Assembly: GCA_023249305.1 (NCBI GenBank)
Contig: JAHFCU010000010.1
Location: forward strand, 1 to 64,000
DNA: 64,000 nucleotides
Direction of reading: 5' to 3'
Origin: Gemmatimonadota bacterium
Lineage (GTDB): Bacteria; Gemmatimonadota; Gemmatimonadetes; Gemmatimonadales; Gemmatimonadaceae
Program-made: the position numbers and the translations under genes
Shown here: positions 45,786 to 54,981 of the stretch, one piece after another
Position numbering within the stretch: the stretch's first letter is position 1
Layout: every line of letters begins with the position of its first letter
Notes under the pieces: model-generated
Seen by the model: the letters and a program-made list of their open reading frames with translations, nothing else
Database searches by the model: none
What the model was told of the DNA's origin: nothing

Positions 45786-47213
45786 ATGGATCTCTCCCCC
45801 GACGAATTCGCCCGCGCCGCGCATCGCCTCGCCGACTGGATCGCCACGTACCTGCGAGACGTTGGTGAATACGATGTGCTACCCGACGTGAAACCGGGCG
45901 CGATTCGCGCGCAGCTTCCTAAGGCGCCGCCCGCCGCGCCGGAGTCGCTCGACGACATCATCGCCGACCTTGACCGCGTGATCGTACCCGGCGCGACGCA
46001 CTGGAATCACCCGGGATTTCTCGCCTACTTCGCCAACACGGCGTCGGTCCCTGGCATACTCGGCGAGATGGTCACCGCCGCGCTCAACCTCAACGGCATG
46101 CTCTGGCGCACGTCGCCGGTGGCGACAGAGCTCGAACAGGTCGTCACTGACTGGCTGCGCCAGCTCTTCGGCATGGGTGACCGCTGGTTCGGCATGATCA
46201 CCGACACCGCGTCCGTGAGCACGATGTACGCCCTCGCCGCTGCGCGCGAGCGCGATCCGGCGCTCGGCATTCGCCAGCGAGGCATGGCTGGGCGTGCCGA
46301 GCTTCCGCGGTTGCGCATCTATTGCAGCGAGCACGCGCACTCGTCGGTGGACAAGGCGGCGATGACCTTGGGCCTCGGCCTCGAAAACGTTGTGCATGTC
46401 GCAAGCGACAGCGACTTCCGTATGCGCCCCGAGATGCTCACCCGGGCCATTCAGGCCGATCGCGCGCAGGGCTTCCGCGCGCTCGCGGTCGTTGCCACGG
46501 CCGGCACGACGGGTATGACAAGCGTTGATCCCATCGGCGACATCGCGGCCATCTGCCAGCGGGAAAGCCTTTGGCTGCACGTAGATGGCGCCTATGGCGG
46601 CTCGGCGATGGCGGTTCCCGAAATGCGTGCGCTCTTCGACGGCATCGAGCGCGCCGACTCATTCGTGGTGAATCCGCACAAGTGGCTGTTCACGCCGATG
46701 GACTGTTCGGTGCTGTTTACTCGCCAGCCGAAGGTGCTGCGGCGCGCATTCTCGCTTGTTCCGGAATACCTGACCACTTCGGAAGGCGAGGACGCACTCA
46801 ACTATATGGACTATGGCCTCCAGCTCGGCCGTCGCTTCCGCGCCCTCAAGCTCTGGATGGTCATTCGCGCCTTCGGTGCCGATGGCATCGCCGAGCGCAT
46901 CCGGCACCATTGCCAGCTCGCCCGGACCTTCGCCGACTGGGTCCAGGCCGAGCACAATGGATGGACCGTCCGCGCCCCTGTTCCGTTCTCCACCGTCTGC
47001 TTCCGGCATGTGCCCGAGGGTGAGACGGACGAGGGTGAGATCGCCAGCCACAACGCGGCAATCATGGACCGTGTGAACAAGAGCGGCGACATCTTCATCT
47101 CGCACACCAAGCTCGGCGACCAGTACGTCCTTCGGGTGGCGATCGGGAACCTGCGTACCTCGCAGGCCACACTCGAGCGCGCCTGGGCCCTGCTCCGCGC
47201 GGCCGCCTGCTAG
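45786..47213 (+). CDS. PLP-dependent group II amino-acid decarboxylase
   Basis: Decarboxylase of 475 residues of the aromatic-L-amino-acid/glutamate decarboxylase group. PLP-binding K299 is in VVNPHKWLFTPMDCS; VATAGTTGMTSVDPI and LWLHVDGAYGGSA are the cofactor region. THWNHPGFLAYFANTASVPGIL near the N-terminus is close to aromatic amino-acid decarboxylases, so tyrosine, DOPA, tryptophan or phenylalanine are likely substrates. The ATG at 45786 follows decamer element 3; codons upstream are repeat sequence. The gene for tyrosine phenol-lyase elsewhere in the window also uses tyrosine. Confidence 0.88.
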   Translation: MDLSPDEFARAAHRLADWIATYLRDVGEYDVLPDVKPGAIRAQLPKAPPAAPESLDDIIADLDRVIVPGATHWNHPGFLAYFANTASVPGILGEMVTAALNLNGMLWRTSPVATELEQVVTDWLRQLFGMGDRWFGMITDTASVSTMYALAAARERDPALGIRQRGMAGRAELPRLRIYCSEHAHSSVDKAAMTLGLGLENVVHVASDSDFRMRPEMLTRAIQADRAQGFRALAVVATAGTTGMTSVDPIGDIAAICQRESLWLHVDGAYGGSAMAVPEMRALFDGIERADSFVVNPHKWLFTPMDCSVLFTRQPKVLRRAFSLVPEYLTTSEGEDALNYMDYGLQLGRRFRALKLWMVIRAFGADGIAERIRHHCQLARTFADWVQAEHNGWTVRAPVPFSTVCFRHVPEGETDEGEIASHNAAIMDRVNKSGDIFISHTKLGDQYVLRVAIGNLRTSQATLERAWALLRAAAC

Positions 47214-47359
47214 CGGTAACCTTCGCACCCCTCCCGTGTACCCGTCCCCCTCATTCGGCGTATTAACATTTTGGCGTAACGAGCGTCCGAATTGGCGCAG
47301 GGGCCCGTGCTTCACCTGCAACCGCCCCCGGGGTCAACCGGGATGACCGGAGTCCAAAG

Positions 47360-47905
47360 ATGAAGATCAGGATTGCTGCCCTCATTGCCGTCGCCGTCTT
47401 CGCGGCCGCGTGCGAGAAGTCCACGACCGCTCCGCTATCGGCGGAGAATGCCGTGCTGGTCTTCAACCAGCAGGCCACGCTCGACTCCGTGTCGCTGGTG
47501 CCGCGCGGCCCCGCGTTCGACAACGGGCCTGGCATTCCGGACAGCCTCAAGCTCACCGCCGCACAGGAAGCCGCGATCAAGGCGCTGCATGATGCCTACG
47601 CCGCGGCGCATAAGGCGCAGTTCGACCGGTTGAAGGCGATCCACGAAGAGGCGATGGCCGCCATCAAGGCCGGTAAGACCCGGGAGGAGGTGCGCGCCAT
47701 CCTCGAGAAGAGCAAGCCGATCATGGATGCCATGAAGGCCGACTTTGACGCGCTGCGCGCGGCGGTCGCCGCCATCCTCACGCCGGCGCAGAGGGCGTGG
47801 GCTGAGTCGCACCAGCGTCGAGGTGGTGGACCGATGGGTGGGCCGCCACTCGGCGCGCCGGGTGGTCCGATGGGCGGACCGCTGAGCGGCTCCAGCCGGC
47901 CGTAA
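47360..47905 (+). CDS. Spy/CpxP-like lipoprotein
   Basis: Small predicted lipoprotein of 181 residues with Cys18 at the signal end (VAVFAAACEKS). Residues 60-145 are helical with LTAAQEAAIKALHDAYAAAH and ILTPAQRAWAESHQRR, the LTxxQ-type pair of Spy/CpxP periplasmic chaperones. A Gly-, Pro-rich tail ends the protein. It probably acts in the periplasm on envelope stress or metal load, by analogy only. It is followed by a good terminator. Confidence 0.75.
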   Translation: MKIRIAALIAVAVFAAACEKSTTAPLSAENAVLVFNQQATLDSVSLVPRGPAFDNGPGIPDSLKLTAAQEAAIKALHDAYAAAHKAQFDRLKAIHEEAMAAIKAGKTREEVRAILEKSKPIMDAMKADFDALRAAVAAILTPAQRAWAESHQRRGGGPMGGPPLGAPGGPMGGPLSGSSRP

Positions 47906-47939
47906 CCGACAACCGACAACCGAGCGCGAGTACGGCGGA

Positions 47940-47966
47940 AAGGGCCGGGAGCGAATCCCGGCCCTT
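47940..47966. terminator. Bidirectional hairpin terminator
   Basis: Perfect 11-bp stem AAGGGCCGGGA/TCCCGGCCCTT with a 5-base loop, followed on the plus strand by CCTCGTTTCC. It lies between the convergent lipoprotein gene and the RND operon. Confidence 0.7.
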
Positions 47967-47977
47967 CCTCGTTTCCT

Positions 47978-48025
47978 GCACCGCATTCTGCTCTTTCCCC
48001 GGCACCGCACTCTGCTCCTTCCCCT
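47978..48025. repeat. 24-bp direct repeat, two copies
   Basis: Two copies of a 24-bp unit beginning GCACCGCA (47978-48001 and 48002-48025), 21 of 24 bases alike, end six bases before the RND transporter stop. The reverse strand of each contains AGCAGARTGC, a decamer-like sequence. Confidence 0.75.
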
Positions 48026-48030
48026 GCACG

Positions 48031-51000
48031 TCAGCGTTTCCTGAGCTGCTCAGGGATCATGTACTCATCCGTCGGCGGCCGCTTTGGAATGTTGAAGAGA
48101 CCGACGACCTTGCGCCGCCAGTCGTCGAGGATCTCGTAGACCGTCGGGATCACGATCAGCGTCAGCAGCGTCGAAGTGATCACGCCGCCGATGATTGCAC
48201 GGCCGAGTGGCGAACGGAAGTCCGCCCCCTCGCCGCGACCCAGCGCCACCGGGATCATGCCGGCAATGAGCGCCATCGTCGTCATCATGATCGGACGCAG
48301 GCGCACGCGACCGGCTTCGATGATCGCCGCGCGTCGGTCCATGCCCTGCTCCTGCCCCCACTTGGCGAAGTCAATGAGCAGGATCGCGTTCTTCGCGACA
48401 ATGCCGAAGAGCAGGATCACGCCGATCATGCTCATGATGTTCAGCGTGTCGCCGGTCAGGATGAGCGCCAGCACCACACCAATGAGCGAGAGCGGTAGCG
48501 ACATCATGATCGCGATCGGCTCGAGGAACGAGCCGAACTGCATGACGAGGATCAAGTACATCAGCAGCACCGCAAGCCCGAGCGCGGCGAGCACCGGGCC
48601 GAACACTTCCTGCTGGTCTTTCACCTCGCCGCCTGTGGAGAAGCGCACGCCCGGCGGTGGCACGTAGCCGGCAAGTGCCTTCGTGATGCTGTTGTTCACT
48701 TCGCCTAAGCTCAGCCCCTGCGCGTTGGCCTGAACCACCACCACGTTATCGCGGTTCAAGTGGCTGATCAGCGCCGGGCCGAGACCTTCTTTGATCGTCG
48801 CGATCTGGCCCAGCGGCATCGTCACCGATCGCGTCTGGTCGCCAACCGCGAGCGGCAACTGCTCGATGTCGGCGGCGCGACGGCGCGACTCCGGCGAGAG
48901 CCGCAGGCGCACCTTGCGGTTCTCACCCGACGGATCCACCCAGTCGCCGGCGTCAATTCCCGCGAACGCCGGACGCATGGACTGCGCCACCTGCCCCACG
49001 GTGACACCGAGCGAGCCGGCCAGTCCCCGATTGAGCTGCACCTCAAGCTCAGGCTTCTGTCCCTTCGTGCTGAGGTCCACGTCCACCGCTCCGCGCACCG
49101 TCTCCACGAGCTTCATCACCGTGTCAGCCACTACGGCGAGCACCTTGGCGTCGTTGCCGCGGATCTCCAGCTGGATCTGCTTGCGTCCGCCACCCATAGA
49201 TGAGGTGAACACCGACACCTTCGCACCACCGATTGCCTGCACCTCGCGGCGCATCATCTCGCCAAACAACTCCTGCGAGATGGCGCGGTCCTTCTTCGGA
49301 ATCATGCGGATGTACACCTGCCCCTTGTCCGCCGCTCCCATCGCCGACGATGCATCCATTGTCATCGCGCCGCCGCCGATGGTGGAAAACGTGTAGCGCA
49401 CGAGATCTCCGTGGCTGCGCGCCTGCCGCGCCGCTTCCTCGGTCTTCATTTTCGTGTACTCAAGGTTTGACCCCGGCGGTGTTTGCACATGCAGGATCAC
49501 TTCCGAGCGATCGGAGATCGGTGTGAAACCAAAGCCGCCGAACGTCGCCTGCAGCCAGCCGGCAATGAAGAACGAGGCCGTGGCAATCGCCACCATGGAC
49601 CAACGATGGTCGAGCGCCCAGCCAATGATCTTCGTGTACTTCCAGCTCATCCGCTCGAACCAGCGATTGAACCGTTCCAGCGCGCGCGCGATAGGGTTCC
49701 GCCGCTCATGTGCCTCAGTCTGTGGATCGGGCCAGTACGCGCTGAGCATCGGGTCGAGCGAGAACGACACGAACAGCGATACCAGCACCGCGCAGGCGAT
49801 GGTCAGCGCGAACGGCTTGAACCACTGCCCGGCCACGCCGTACATGAACGCAATCGGCACGAAGACCGCGACGATTGAGAACGTCGTCGCCGCCACGGCC
49901 AGGCCAATCTCGTTCGTCCCCTCGTGCGACGCCCGGAAGTGGTCTTTCCCCATCTCGATATGGCGCACGATGTTCTCGCGCACCACAATCGCATCGTCAA
50001 TGAGGATACCGATCGCCAGCGACAGGCCCAGCAACGACATGGTGTTCAACGTGAAGCCGAACGCCCAGACCGCGATGAAGCTCGCGAGCACCGAGACCGG
50101 CAGCGCGAGGCCCGTGATCACCGTCGACCGCCAGGAGTTCAGGAAGAGAAACACCACGAGCACCGTGAGCGCTGCGCCCTCTATGAGCGCCTCCTCCACG
50201 TTCGCGACGCTGCGTTCCACGCGGTCGCCGCTGTTCTGCACGACATCCATCGTCGTTCCCTTCGGCAGCGTCTCCTTGATGTGCTCCACCGCGGCCAGCA
50301 CCTTCGCGCTCACCTGCGTCGTGCTGTACCCCTTCGCCTTCTTCACCAGGATGCCGACGGCTTCTTTGCCATTGTAGAGCGCCGCCGTCGCGGGCTCCGC
50401 CGTGCCGTCCTTCGCCGTGGCCAGTTCACCGAGGCGGATGTTCTTTCCGCCGCGTTGCGCCACCACGAGGTTCATGAAGTCCTCGGGGGCCTCGAGCTTT
50501 CCCTTGAGGCGGATGGAGCGGTCCTGCAACGATCCCTTCACCGCGCCAACAGGCACCGCCAGGTTTTGCTGCTGCAGCGCGCCAAGCAGTTGCCCGATGC
50601 TCACGTTCGCCTGACGCATCGCGTCGGGCCTGATCTCCACCGTGAGCTCGCGCTCCACGCCGCCAAGCACGCTCGCCTCGGCTACGCCGCCGATCCCGCG
50701 CAGTTCGCGCGTGATTCCCGGATCCGCGATCCGCGTCAGCTCGGGCGCCAAGAGCACCGTCGAGTTGAGCGACAACTGAACGATCGGCAGGTCCGACGGA
50801 TCGAACCGGCTCAGCACCGGCTCTTTCATCTCCACCGGCAGGTCGCTGCGAATGGTCGAGATCTTGTCGCGGATGTCCTGCGATGCCTCTTGAAGGTCCT
50901 TCTCGAATACGAAGAAGACCGTGATGTTGGCGAATCCATCTTGCGCGGTACCTTGAATGCGATCCACGCCGCTGATCCCGCTCACCGCCTCTTCCACACG

Positions 51001-51195
51001 CTCGAGCACTTCACGCTCAACCACGTCGGGCGACGCGCCGGGATAAGGGATCGCCACGTTCACGATCGGCTGGGCGATGTCGGGGAATTCATCGGTCTGC
51101 AGCTGCCAGAGGGCAAAGACGCCGAACACCACCAGCGCCACCATCGAGACGACGGTGACCATCGGGCGCTTGATTGCGAAATCGGAGATGAACAC
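48031..51195 (-). CDS. RND-family inner-membrane efflux transporter
   Basis: Resistance-nodulation-division pump of 1054 residues, the AcrB/MexB length. The N-terminus FISDFAIKRPMVTVVSM, GRSDV-like periplasmic head regions, two large periplasmic loops and 12 transmembrane segments fit. The proton-relay Asp pair is in LAIGILIDDAIVVREN near residue 405. It belongs to the hydrophobe/amphiphile exporter branch. It forms a tripartite pump with the adaptor and outer-membrane protein encoded upstream, 13 bases before its start. Substrates are unknown. Confidence 0.93.
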   Translation of the reverse strand: MFISDFAIKRPMVTVVSMVALVVFGVFALWQLQTDEFPDIAQPIVNVAIPYPGASPDVVEREVLERVEEAVSGISGVDRIQGTAQDGFANITVFFVFEKDLQEASQDIRDKISTIRSDLPVEMKEPVLSRFDPSDLPIVQLSLNSTVLLAPELTRIADPGITRELRGIGGVAEASVLGGVERELTVEIRPDAMRQANVSIGQLLGALQQQNLAVPVGAVKGSLQDRSIRLKGKLEAPEDFMNLVVAQRGGKNIRLGELATAKDGTAEPATAALYNGKEAVGILVKKAKGYSTTQVSAKVLAAVEHIKETLPKGTTMDVVQNSGDRVERSVANVEEALIEGAALTVLVVFLFLNSWRSTVITGLALPVSVLASFIAVWAFGFTLNTMSLLGLSLAIGILIDDAIVVRENIVRHIEMGKDHFRASHEGTNEIGLAVAATTFSIVAVFVPIAFMYGVAGQWFKPFALTIACAVLVSLFVSFSLDPMLSAYWPDPQTEAHERRNPIARALERFNRWFERMSWKYTKIIGWALDHRWSMVAIATASFFIAGWLQATFGGFGFTPISDRSEVILHVQTPPGSNLEYTKMKTEEAARQARSHGDLVRYTFSTIGGGAMTMDASSAMGAADKGQVYIRMIPKKDRAISQELFGEMMRREVQAIGGAKVSVFTSSMGGGRKQIQLEIRGNDAKVLAVVADTVMKLVETVRGAVDVDLSTKGQKPELEVQLNRGLAGSLGVTVGQVAQSMRPAFAGIDAGDWVDPSGENRKVRLRLSPESRRRAADIEQLPLAVGDQTRSVTMPLGQIATIKEGLGPALISHLNRDNVVVVQANAQGLSLGEVNNSITKALAGYVPPPGVRFSTGGEVKDQQEVFGPVLAALGLAVLLMYLILVMQFGSFLEPIAIMMSLPLSLIGVVLALILTGDTLNIMSMIGVILLFGIVAKNAILLIDFAKWGQEQGMDRRAAIIEAGRVRLRPIMMTTMALIAGMIPVALGRGEGADFRSPLGRAIIGGVITSTLLTLIVIPTVYEILDDWRRKVVGLFNIPKRPPTDEYMIPEQLRKR

Positions 51196-51208
51196 GGCTC
51201 GGCCCCGG

Positions 51209-52378
51209 TTAGTGCTTGGCGTTGTCTGAGGTCACGCTCACCCGGAGCGGCGTCCCCGGCGTGATCCCGAGTGCCGCGCCCACCAGCAGCGTGTCGCCGC
51301 GTGCGATGCCGGCCGTGATCTCCACGCGCTCGGTCGCTTCGTCCCGCGCCCCGAGCGTCACTTCCACACGCTCCACCTTGCCGCCCTTGAGCCGCGTGAC
51401 CGCCGGACGAATGCCGCGCTGATCCACCGCCGACAGTGGCACGGTCAGCGCCTCACGCATCGTGCTGCTCACCCGCCCCTCGGCGAACAGCCCGGCGACG
51501 AGGCCGCTGCCTGCGTTGGGAATGCGCGCGATGACGCGCACTTGTCGCGTGGCCGCATCGGCGCTCGGCGCGATGTGTGCGATCGCTCCCTTGAAGCGGC
51601 GATCCGGATAACCCGTCACCGAAAACGTCACCAGCGCGCCAAGCTTCACCGCGCCCAGGGCGCTCGCCGGGATGTTCGCCTCGAGGCGCATCGTGGACGG
51701 ATCCACGACGGTGAAGAGCGGCGCACCGGGCGCTACGATGTCGCCCGCATTTACCGTGCGTTCCGCGACGATGCCGGCGTACGGCGCCTTCACGACGGTG
51801 GCGTCTTTCTGTTTCTGCGCCTGCGCGAGGCGCGCCTTGGCGTCCTCGAACTGCGCCTGCGCGGCGAGGTTGGCGCGCCGCGTGTTCTCGAGATCGCGGT
51901 CAGAGATGGCGCCCGCTCCGCTCAGCCTCGTGGCGCGTTCGAGCTCGCGCTTGGCGATGTCGGCCGCAAGTTCGGCCTGCGTCACACCGCTGCGCGCCGA
52001 GAGCCACGCGTCGGCGATCGCGCGGTCGTCAATGCGCGCAAGCACATCACCGGCGGTTACGCGATCTCCCGGCTCGCGCATTATCGCCATCACCTGACCA
52101 GCCACTTCAGCCCGGATGGCCGCGGTGCGTTCGGCGACGAGCGTACCGCTCAGCGCCGGTCCGGTGGATAGCATCGAAATGTCGGCGACGACGACCGCTT
52201 CCGGGCCGACCAGCACGACGGTCGGCGCCGCTGAGGACGTGTCAGACTTGCGACCGCAGGCCGCGAGCGCGAGCAGCGCGACGAACGTCAGCGTATGGCG
52301 AGGCATCTTCTTCAAGGTCAGGGAGAAAGGCAATGCGTGGTCGTGAATGCGGGAGCCTTCAGGTGCGCGGGATGTCAT
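51209..52378 (-). CDS. RND efflux periplasmic adaptor (MFP)
   Basis: Membrane-fusion protein that links pump and outer-membrane channel. Barrel-sandwich lipoyl half motifs (EVAGQVMAIMREPGDRVTAGDVLARIDD and APYAGIVAERTVNAGDIVAPGAPLF), a coiled-coil hairpin (about 130-190) and beta-barrel domains follow in order. Two starts are possible. The ATG at 52378 overlaps the TolC-type stop (ATGA) and has GGGAGGG upstream, giving 389 residues. The ATG at 52306 begins directly a lipoprotein signal (LLALAACGRK), giving 365 residues. The lipobox Cys is in both. Confidence 0.9.
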   Translation of the reverse strand: MTSRAPEGSRIHDHALPFSLTLKKMPRHTLTFVALLALAACGRKSDTSSAAPTVVLVGPEAVVVADISMLSTGPALSGTLVAERTAAIRAEVAGQVMAIMREPGDRVTAGDVLARIDDRAIADAWLSARSGVTQAELAADIAKRELERATRLSGAGAISDRDLENTRRANLAAQAQFEDAKARLAQAQKQKDATVVKAPYAGIVAERTVNAGDIVAPGAPLFTVVDPSTMRLEANIPASALGAVKLGALVTFSVTGYPDRRFKGAIAHIAPSADAATRQVRVIARIPNAGSGLVAGLFAEGRVSSTMREALTVPLSAVDQRGIRPAVTRLKGGKVERVEVTLGARDEATERVEITAGIARGDTLLVGAALGITPGTPLRVSVTSDNAKH

Positions 52379-53970
52379 CAGCGGTTCCCTCCCATCGTCG
52401 AGGCACCGGAAGGCATGCCGCCCGTCGCATTTGACGCCGCGCTAGTCGACGCGCCGCTGAGCGGCAGGTCGCGCAGCAACGCAAGGCGCAGCCGCGCAAG
52501 CTCGAAGTCGCGCGCGGCGATGACGCGATTGATGCGCGCCTGCTGCAGTTGCGTGCGCGACTGGTCGAGCTCGAGCTGCGTGCTGATCCCTTCCTTGTAG
52601 CGCACCTCGGCGATCTGGTACGCCTTCGCGGCTTGCTCGTCGGTGCCGACGCTTGCGGCGTAAGCGGCCTGCGATTGTTCGTACTGGCTGATGCTCACGC
52701 GTGCGTCCAGTTCGGCCGCCTCGTGCGTCTGCTGCAGGCGCTGCTGCGCCTCGGTGTAATTGGCTTGAGCCACCATTTTGTCGCCGAGCAATCGGCCGCT
52801 CGTCCAGATGGGAAAACTGAAGCCCATCGTCGCGGTCCAGTTGGGGTAGAACTGCGCGAATGAGTTCGGCAGGAACGTCCCGTCCTTCGGATAGCCAAAG
52901 CGCTGATAGCTGCTCGTGATCTGGATGCTCGGCAGGCGTTCCCACGCGGCGGCTCGCAGCGCATAGCGCTGGGCTTCCACCGCATCCGTCGCTTGCCGCA
53001 CGGCCGCGCGATGCTCGACCGTGGTGTCTGGAGTGGCACTCGCGTTGGGGCGTGGCAGCTCCATGGGTGCCATCAACACCGAGCCCGCGCTCTGCCGCAT
53101 CGCTTGCTCGGCGCTGGCGTTGTCGCCAACTGAGGTGGTAAGAGTCATCGCGCCGTTGAGCGGCAGGCCGAGCATCTGCCGCAAGCGCAGCATCGCGATG
53201 TCGCCGTTGGAGCGCGCCGCAATCGCCTGCGGCCGCGCGTTATCGCGCGTCACCCGCGCGCGCAACAAATCGAACTCGGCGCTCGTTCCCACCTGCCGTG
53301 CAAGCGTCGTCTGCGCCAGCGCTCGCTCGGCTTGGGCGAGAGCGCTGTCGGCGATGGCTGACATCCGCTCGGCAGCCACGGCGTTGTAGTACGCCTGCGC
53401 CACGTCAATGATCAACTGGGCGCGCGCGGTCGCCACGCCGGCGATCGCCGCACGCTCGGCGGCGTCGGCTCCCTTGTTGGCCGCCGTCACCTTGCCCGCA
53501 GTGAAGATGTTCTGGCTGAACTGAACGCCGAGCGTCACGGTGTTGGGCGCGGCGAAGATCTTGGCAATGGGCGAGTTCGAGAGGTCGCTGCCGCTGTTGT
53601 GACTCGTGGTGTCGGAGCCGCTGCCTCCGGAGCTGCTGTTCGAACTCCCCGTGCTCTTGCTGATCGCTTGGAATTGGCTTTCGAGCGTGCGTTGGTAACC
53701 GGCGGTCCCGTTGAGCTGCGGCATCAACTGCGCACGCGCCTGATAGCGCTGTCCCTGGGCGCGTTGCAGGCCGGCCTCGGCAACCTTCAGGGAGTGGCTG
53801 CGTTTCTCAGCGAGCGCGAGCGCGTCCGCGAGCGAGAGTTGCGCGGGGACAGCGGTTTGTCCACGAGCGGTCAGTGGCAGTGAGAGCACCGCGAGTGTCG
53901 CGGCGAATCCGGCGCGCACGACGAGTCGCCGTTTGAAGAATCGGATGGTAGTCATGGTGATGGTCTTCAT
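52378..53970 (-). CDS. TolC-family outer-membrane efflux protein
   Basis: Outer-membrane factor of 530 residues. After a signal peptide (about 1-38, GFAATLAVLSLPLTARGQ) come two copies of the helical-barrel repeat, starting LSLADALALAEKRSHSLKVAEAGL, and the second beginning with residues after HRAAVRQATDAVEAQRYAL. A Ser/Gly/Asn-rich low-complexity loop lies around 105-130. The gene overlaps the adaptor start by four bases (ATGA) and lies 16 bases after tetR. Confidence 0.92.
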   Translation of the reverse strand: MKTITMTTIRFFKRRLVVRAGFAATLAVLSLPLTARGQTAVPAQLSLADALALAEKRSHSLKVAEAGLQRAQGQRYQARAQLMPQLNGTAGYQRTLESQFQAISKSTGSSNSSSGGSGSDTTSHNSGSDLSNSPIAKIFAAPNTVTLGVQFSQNIFTAGKVTAANKGADAAERAAIAGVATARAQLIIDVAQAYYNAVAAERMSAIADSALAQAERALAQTTLARQVGTSAEFDLLRARVTRDNARPQAIAARSNGDIAMLRLRQMLGLPLNGAMTLTTSVGDNASAEQAMRQSAGSVLMAPMELPRPNASATPDTTVEHRAAVRQATDAVEAQRYALRAAAWERLPSIQITSSYQRFGYPKDGTFLPNSFAQFYPNWTATMGFSFPIWTSGRLLGDKMVAQANYTEAQQRLQQTHEAAELDARVSISQYEQSQAAYAASVGTDEQAAKAYQIAEVRYKEGISTQLELDQSRTQLQQARINRVIAARDFELARLRLALLRDLPLSGASTSAASNATGGMPSGASTMGGNR

Positions 53971-53986
53971 GTGAACGCCGCTCCCG

Positions 53987-54616
53987 TCAGGCGCTGCGGC
54001 GAATACGCGCCTTTGATGGGCGACGGCGCGGCACGTCCGCGCGTGCCACGTAGCCGATGGCGTGCAGCGTCAGCTCCACGTAGACCGCAGGCACTTGCTT
54101 GGCACTAGGGAGCGCATCGGGCATCATGTCGCGTCCCATGGCGTCAGCGAAGATTGCGCCGAGGAGCAGTGCCGCGACGTGCACGGCGTTCACGTCCTTC
54201 GCGCAGCGCCCCGTGTCGGCCAGCGCTTTGATGTAGTGCTGCAGGCGCGTGTAGCCGCCACGTGGACCCTGGGCCATACAGCGGCACAGTTCTGGGCGTA
54301 CCACGAGTTCGCTCATGCCCTGACGGATGGACGAGCGGTGCGTCAGCAGTTGTTCGTACTCGGCGCCAGCCCACGCCGTGAGCTCGGCGCGTGCATCACC
54401 CGGTGTGTCAGGCAACTGCACAACGTCGCGCTCGTAGACTCGAGTGCGGATGGCTTCGCCGAGGAGGGCGTCCTTGGAGCCGAAGAGGCGAAAGAGTGTC
54501 ACCTCGTTGACATCGGCGGCGTCGGCGATGAGCCGAGTGGTCGAACCGCGGAAGCCGTGCTCGGCGAACACTCGCGCCGCGGCGTCGAGGATGTGGTCGC
54601 GGGTAGGGATGGTCAT
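53987..54616 (-). CDS. TetR-family repressor of the RND operon
   Basis: Transcription factor of 209 residues. The N-terminal HTH (IPTRDHILDAAARVFAEHGFRGSTTRLIADAADVNEVTLFRLFGSKDAL) is typical of TetR. The C-terminal part (about 65-190) is the ligand-binding domain. The ATG at 54616 is chosen as the family-like start; the frame stays open upstream to 54784 but through the operator. It is the first gene of the tetR-tolC-mfp-rnd operon, so it most likely represses its own operon from the palindromes at 54634-54671. Confidence 0.92.
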   Translation of the reverse strand: MTIPTRDHILDAAARVFAEHGFRGSTTRLIADAADVNEVTLFRLFGSKDALLGEAIRTRVYERDVVQLPDTPGDARAELTAWAGAEYEQLLTHRSSIRQGMSELVVRPELCRCMAQGPRGGYTRLQHYIKALADTGRCAKDVNAVHVAALLLGAIFADAMGRDMMPDALPSAKQVPAVYVELTLHAIGYVARADVPRRRPSKARIRRSA

Positions 54617-54633
54617 AAGTTCTCGCGTAGTGT

Positions 54634-54671
54634 GCAAGTAAGTACTTGCTTGAAAGCAAGCAATTGCTTGC
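54634..54671. promoter_or_regulatory. Three interleaved 16-bp palindromes, TetR operator
   Basis: GCAAGTA-AG-TACTTGC at 54634-54649, CTTGCTT-GA-AAGCAAG at 54645-54660, and GCAAGCA-AT-TGCTTGC at 54656-54671. Each has 7-bp arms with a 2-bp spacer; the third is a perfect palindrome. Centres are 11 bp apart, one helical turn. Located 18 bp upstream of tetR. Confidence 0.85.
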
Positions 54672-54981
54672 AACCAGCGCAAGAGGGAGGCAAAACACGT
54701 TCTCCAGGGACGGGCCCGCCGGACGCAGCCGCCGCTGGTTCCTGTGTCGTGACGGCGCCGACAGTTCCGGTTTACCTGAGCCAAGGACCCGGCTAGTTTT
54801 CGGTGTAGTTCCAGTAGCCTGACGGCTGCCTGCCGCTTCGCACATTGACCCCGGCTTCGCCGTCGATCGCACGGCCCCGCTTCATGCGCGGCTCCGGAGC
54901 GCAGAGCGCGCCGCCGGAATCAGGACCTTCGGCACGGGATCCTGTGAGCGGACCACCACTCAACTATTAGAAGGCGTTCTT
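54672..54981. other. Intergenic region between tetR operon and pntA
   Basis: About 310 bases between the operator and pntA with no convincing gene. It must contain the promoters for both transcription units, but I found no clear -10/-35 pair. An AGAAGG stretch at 54969-54974 lies seven bases before the pntA ATG and is a plausible ribosome binding site. Confidence 0.5.
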
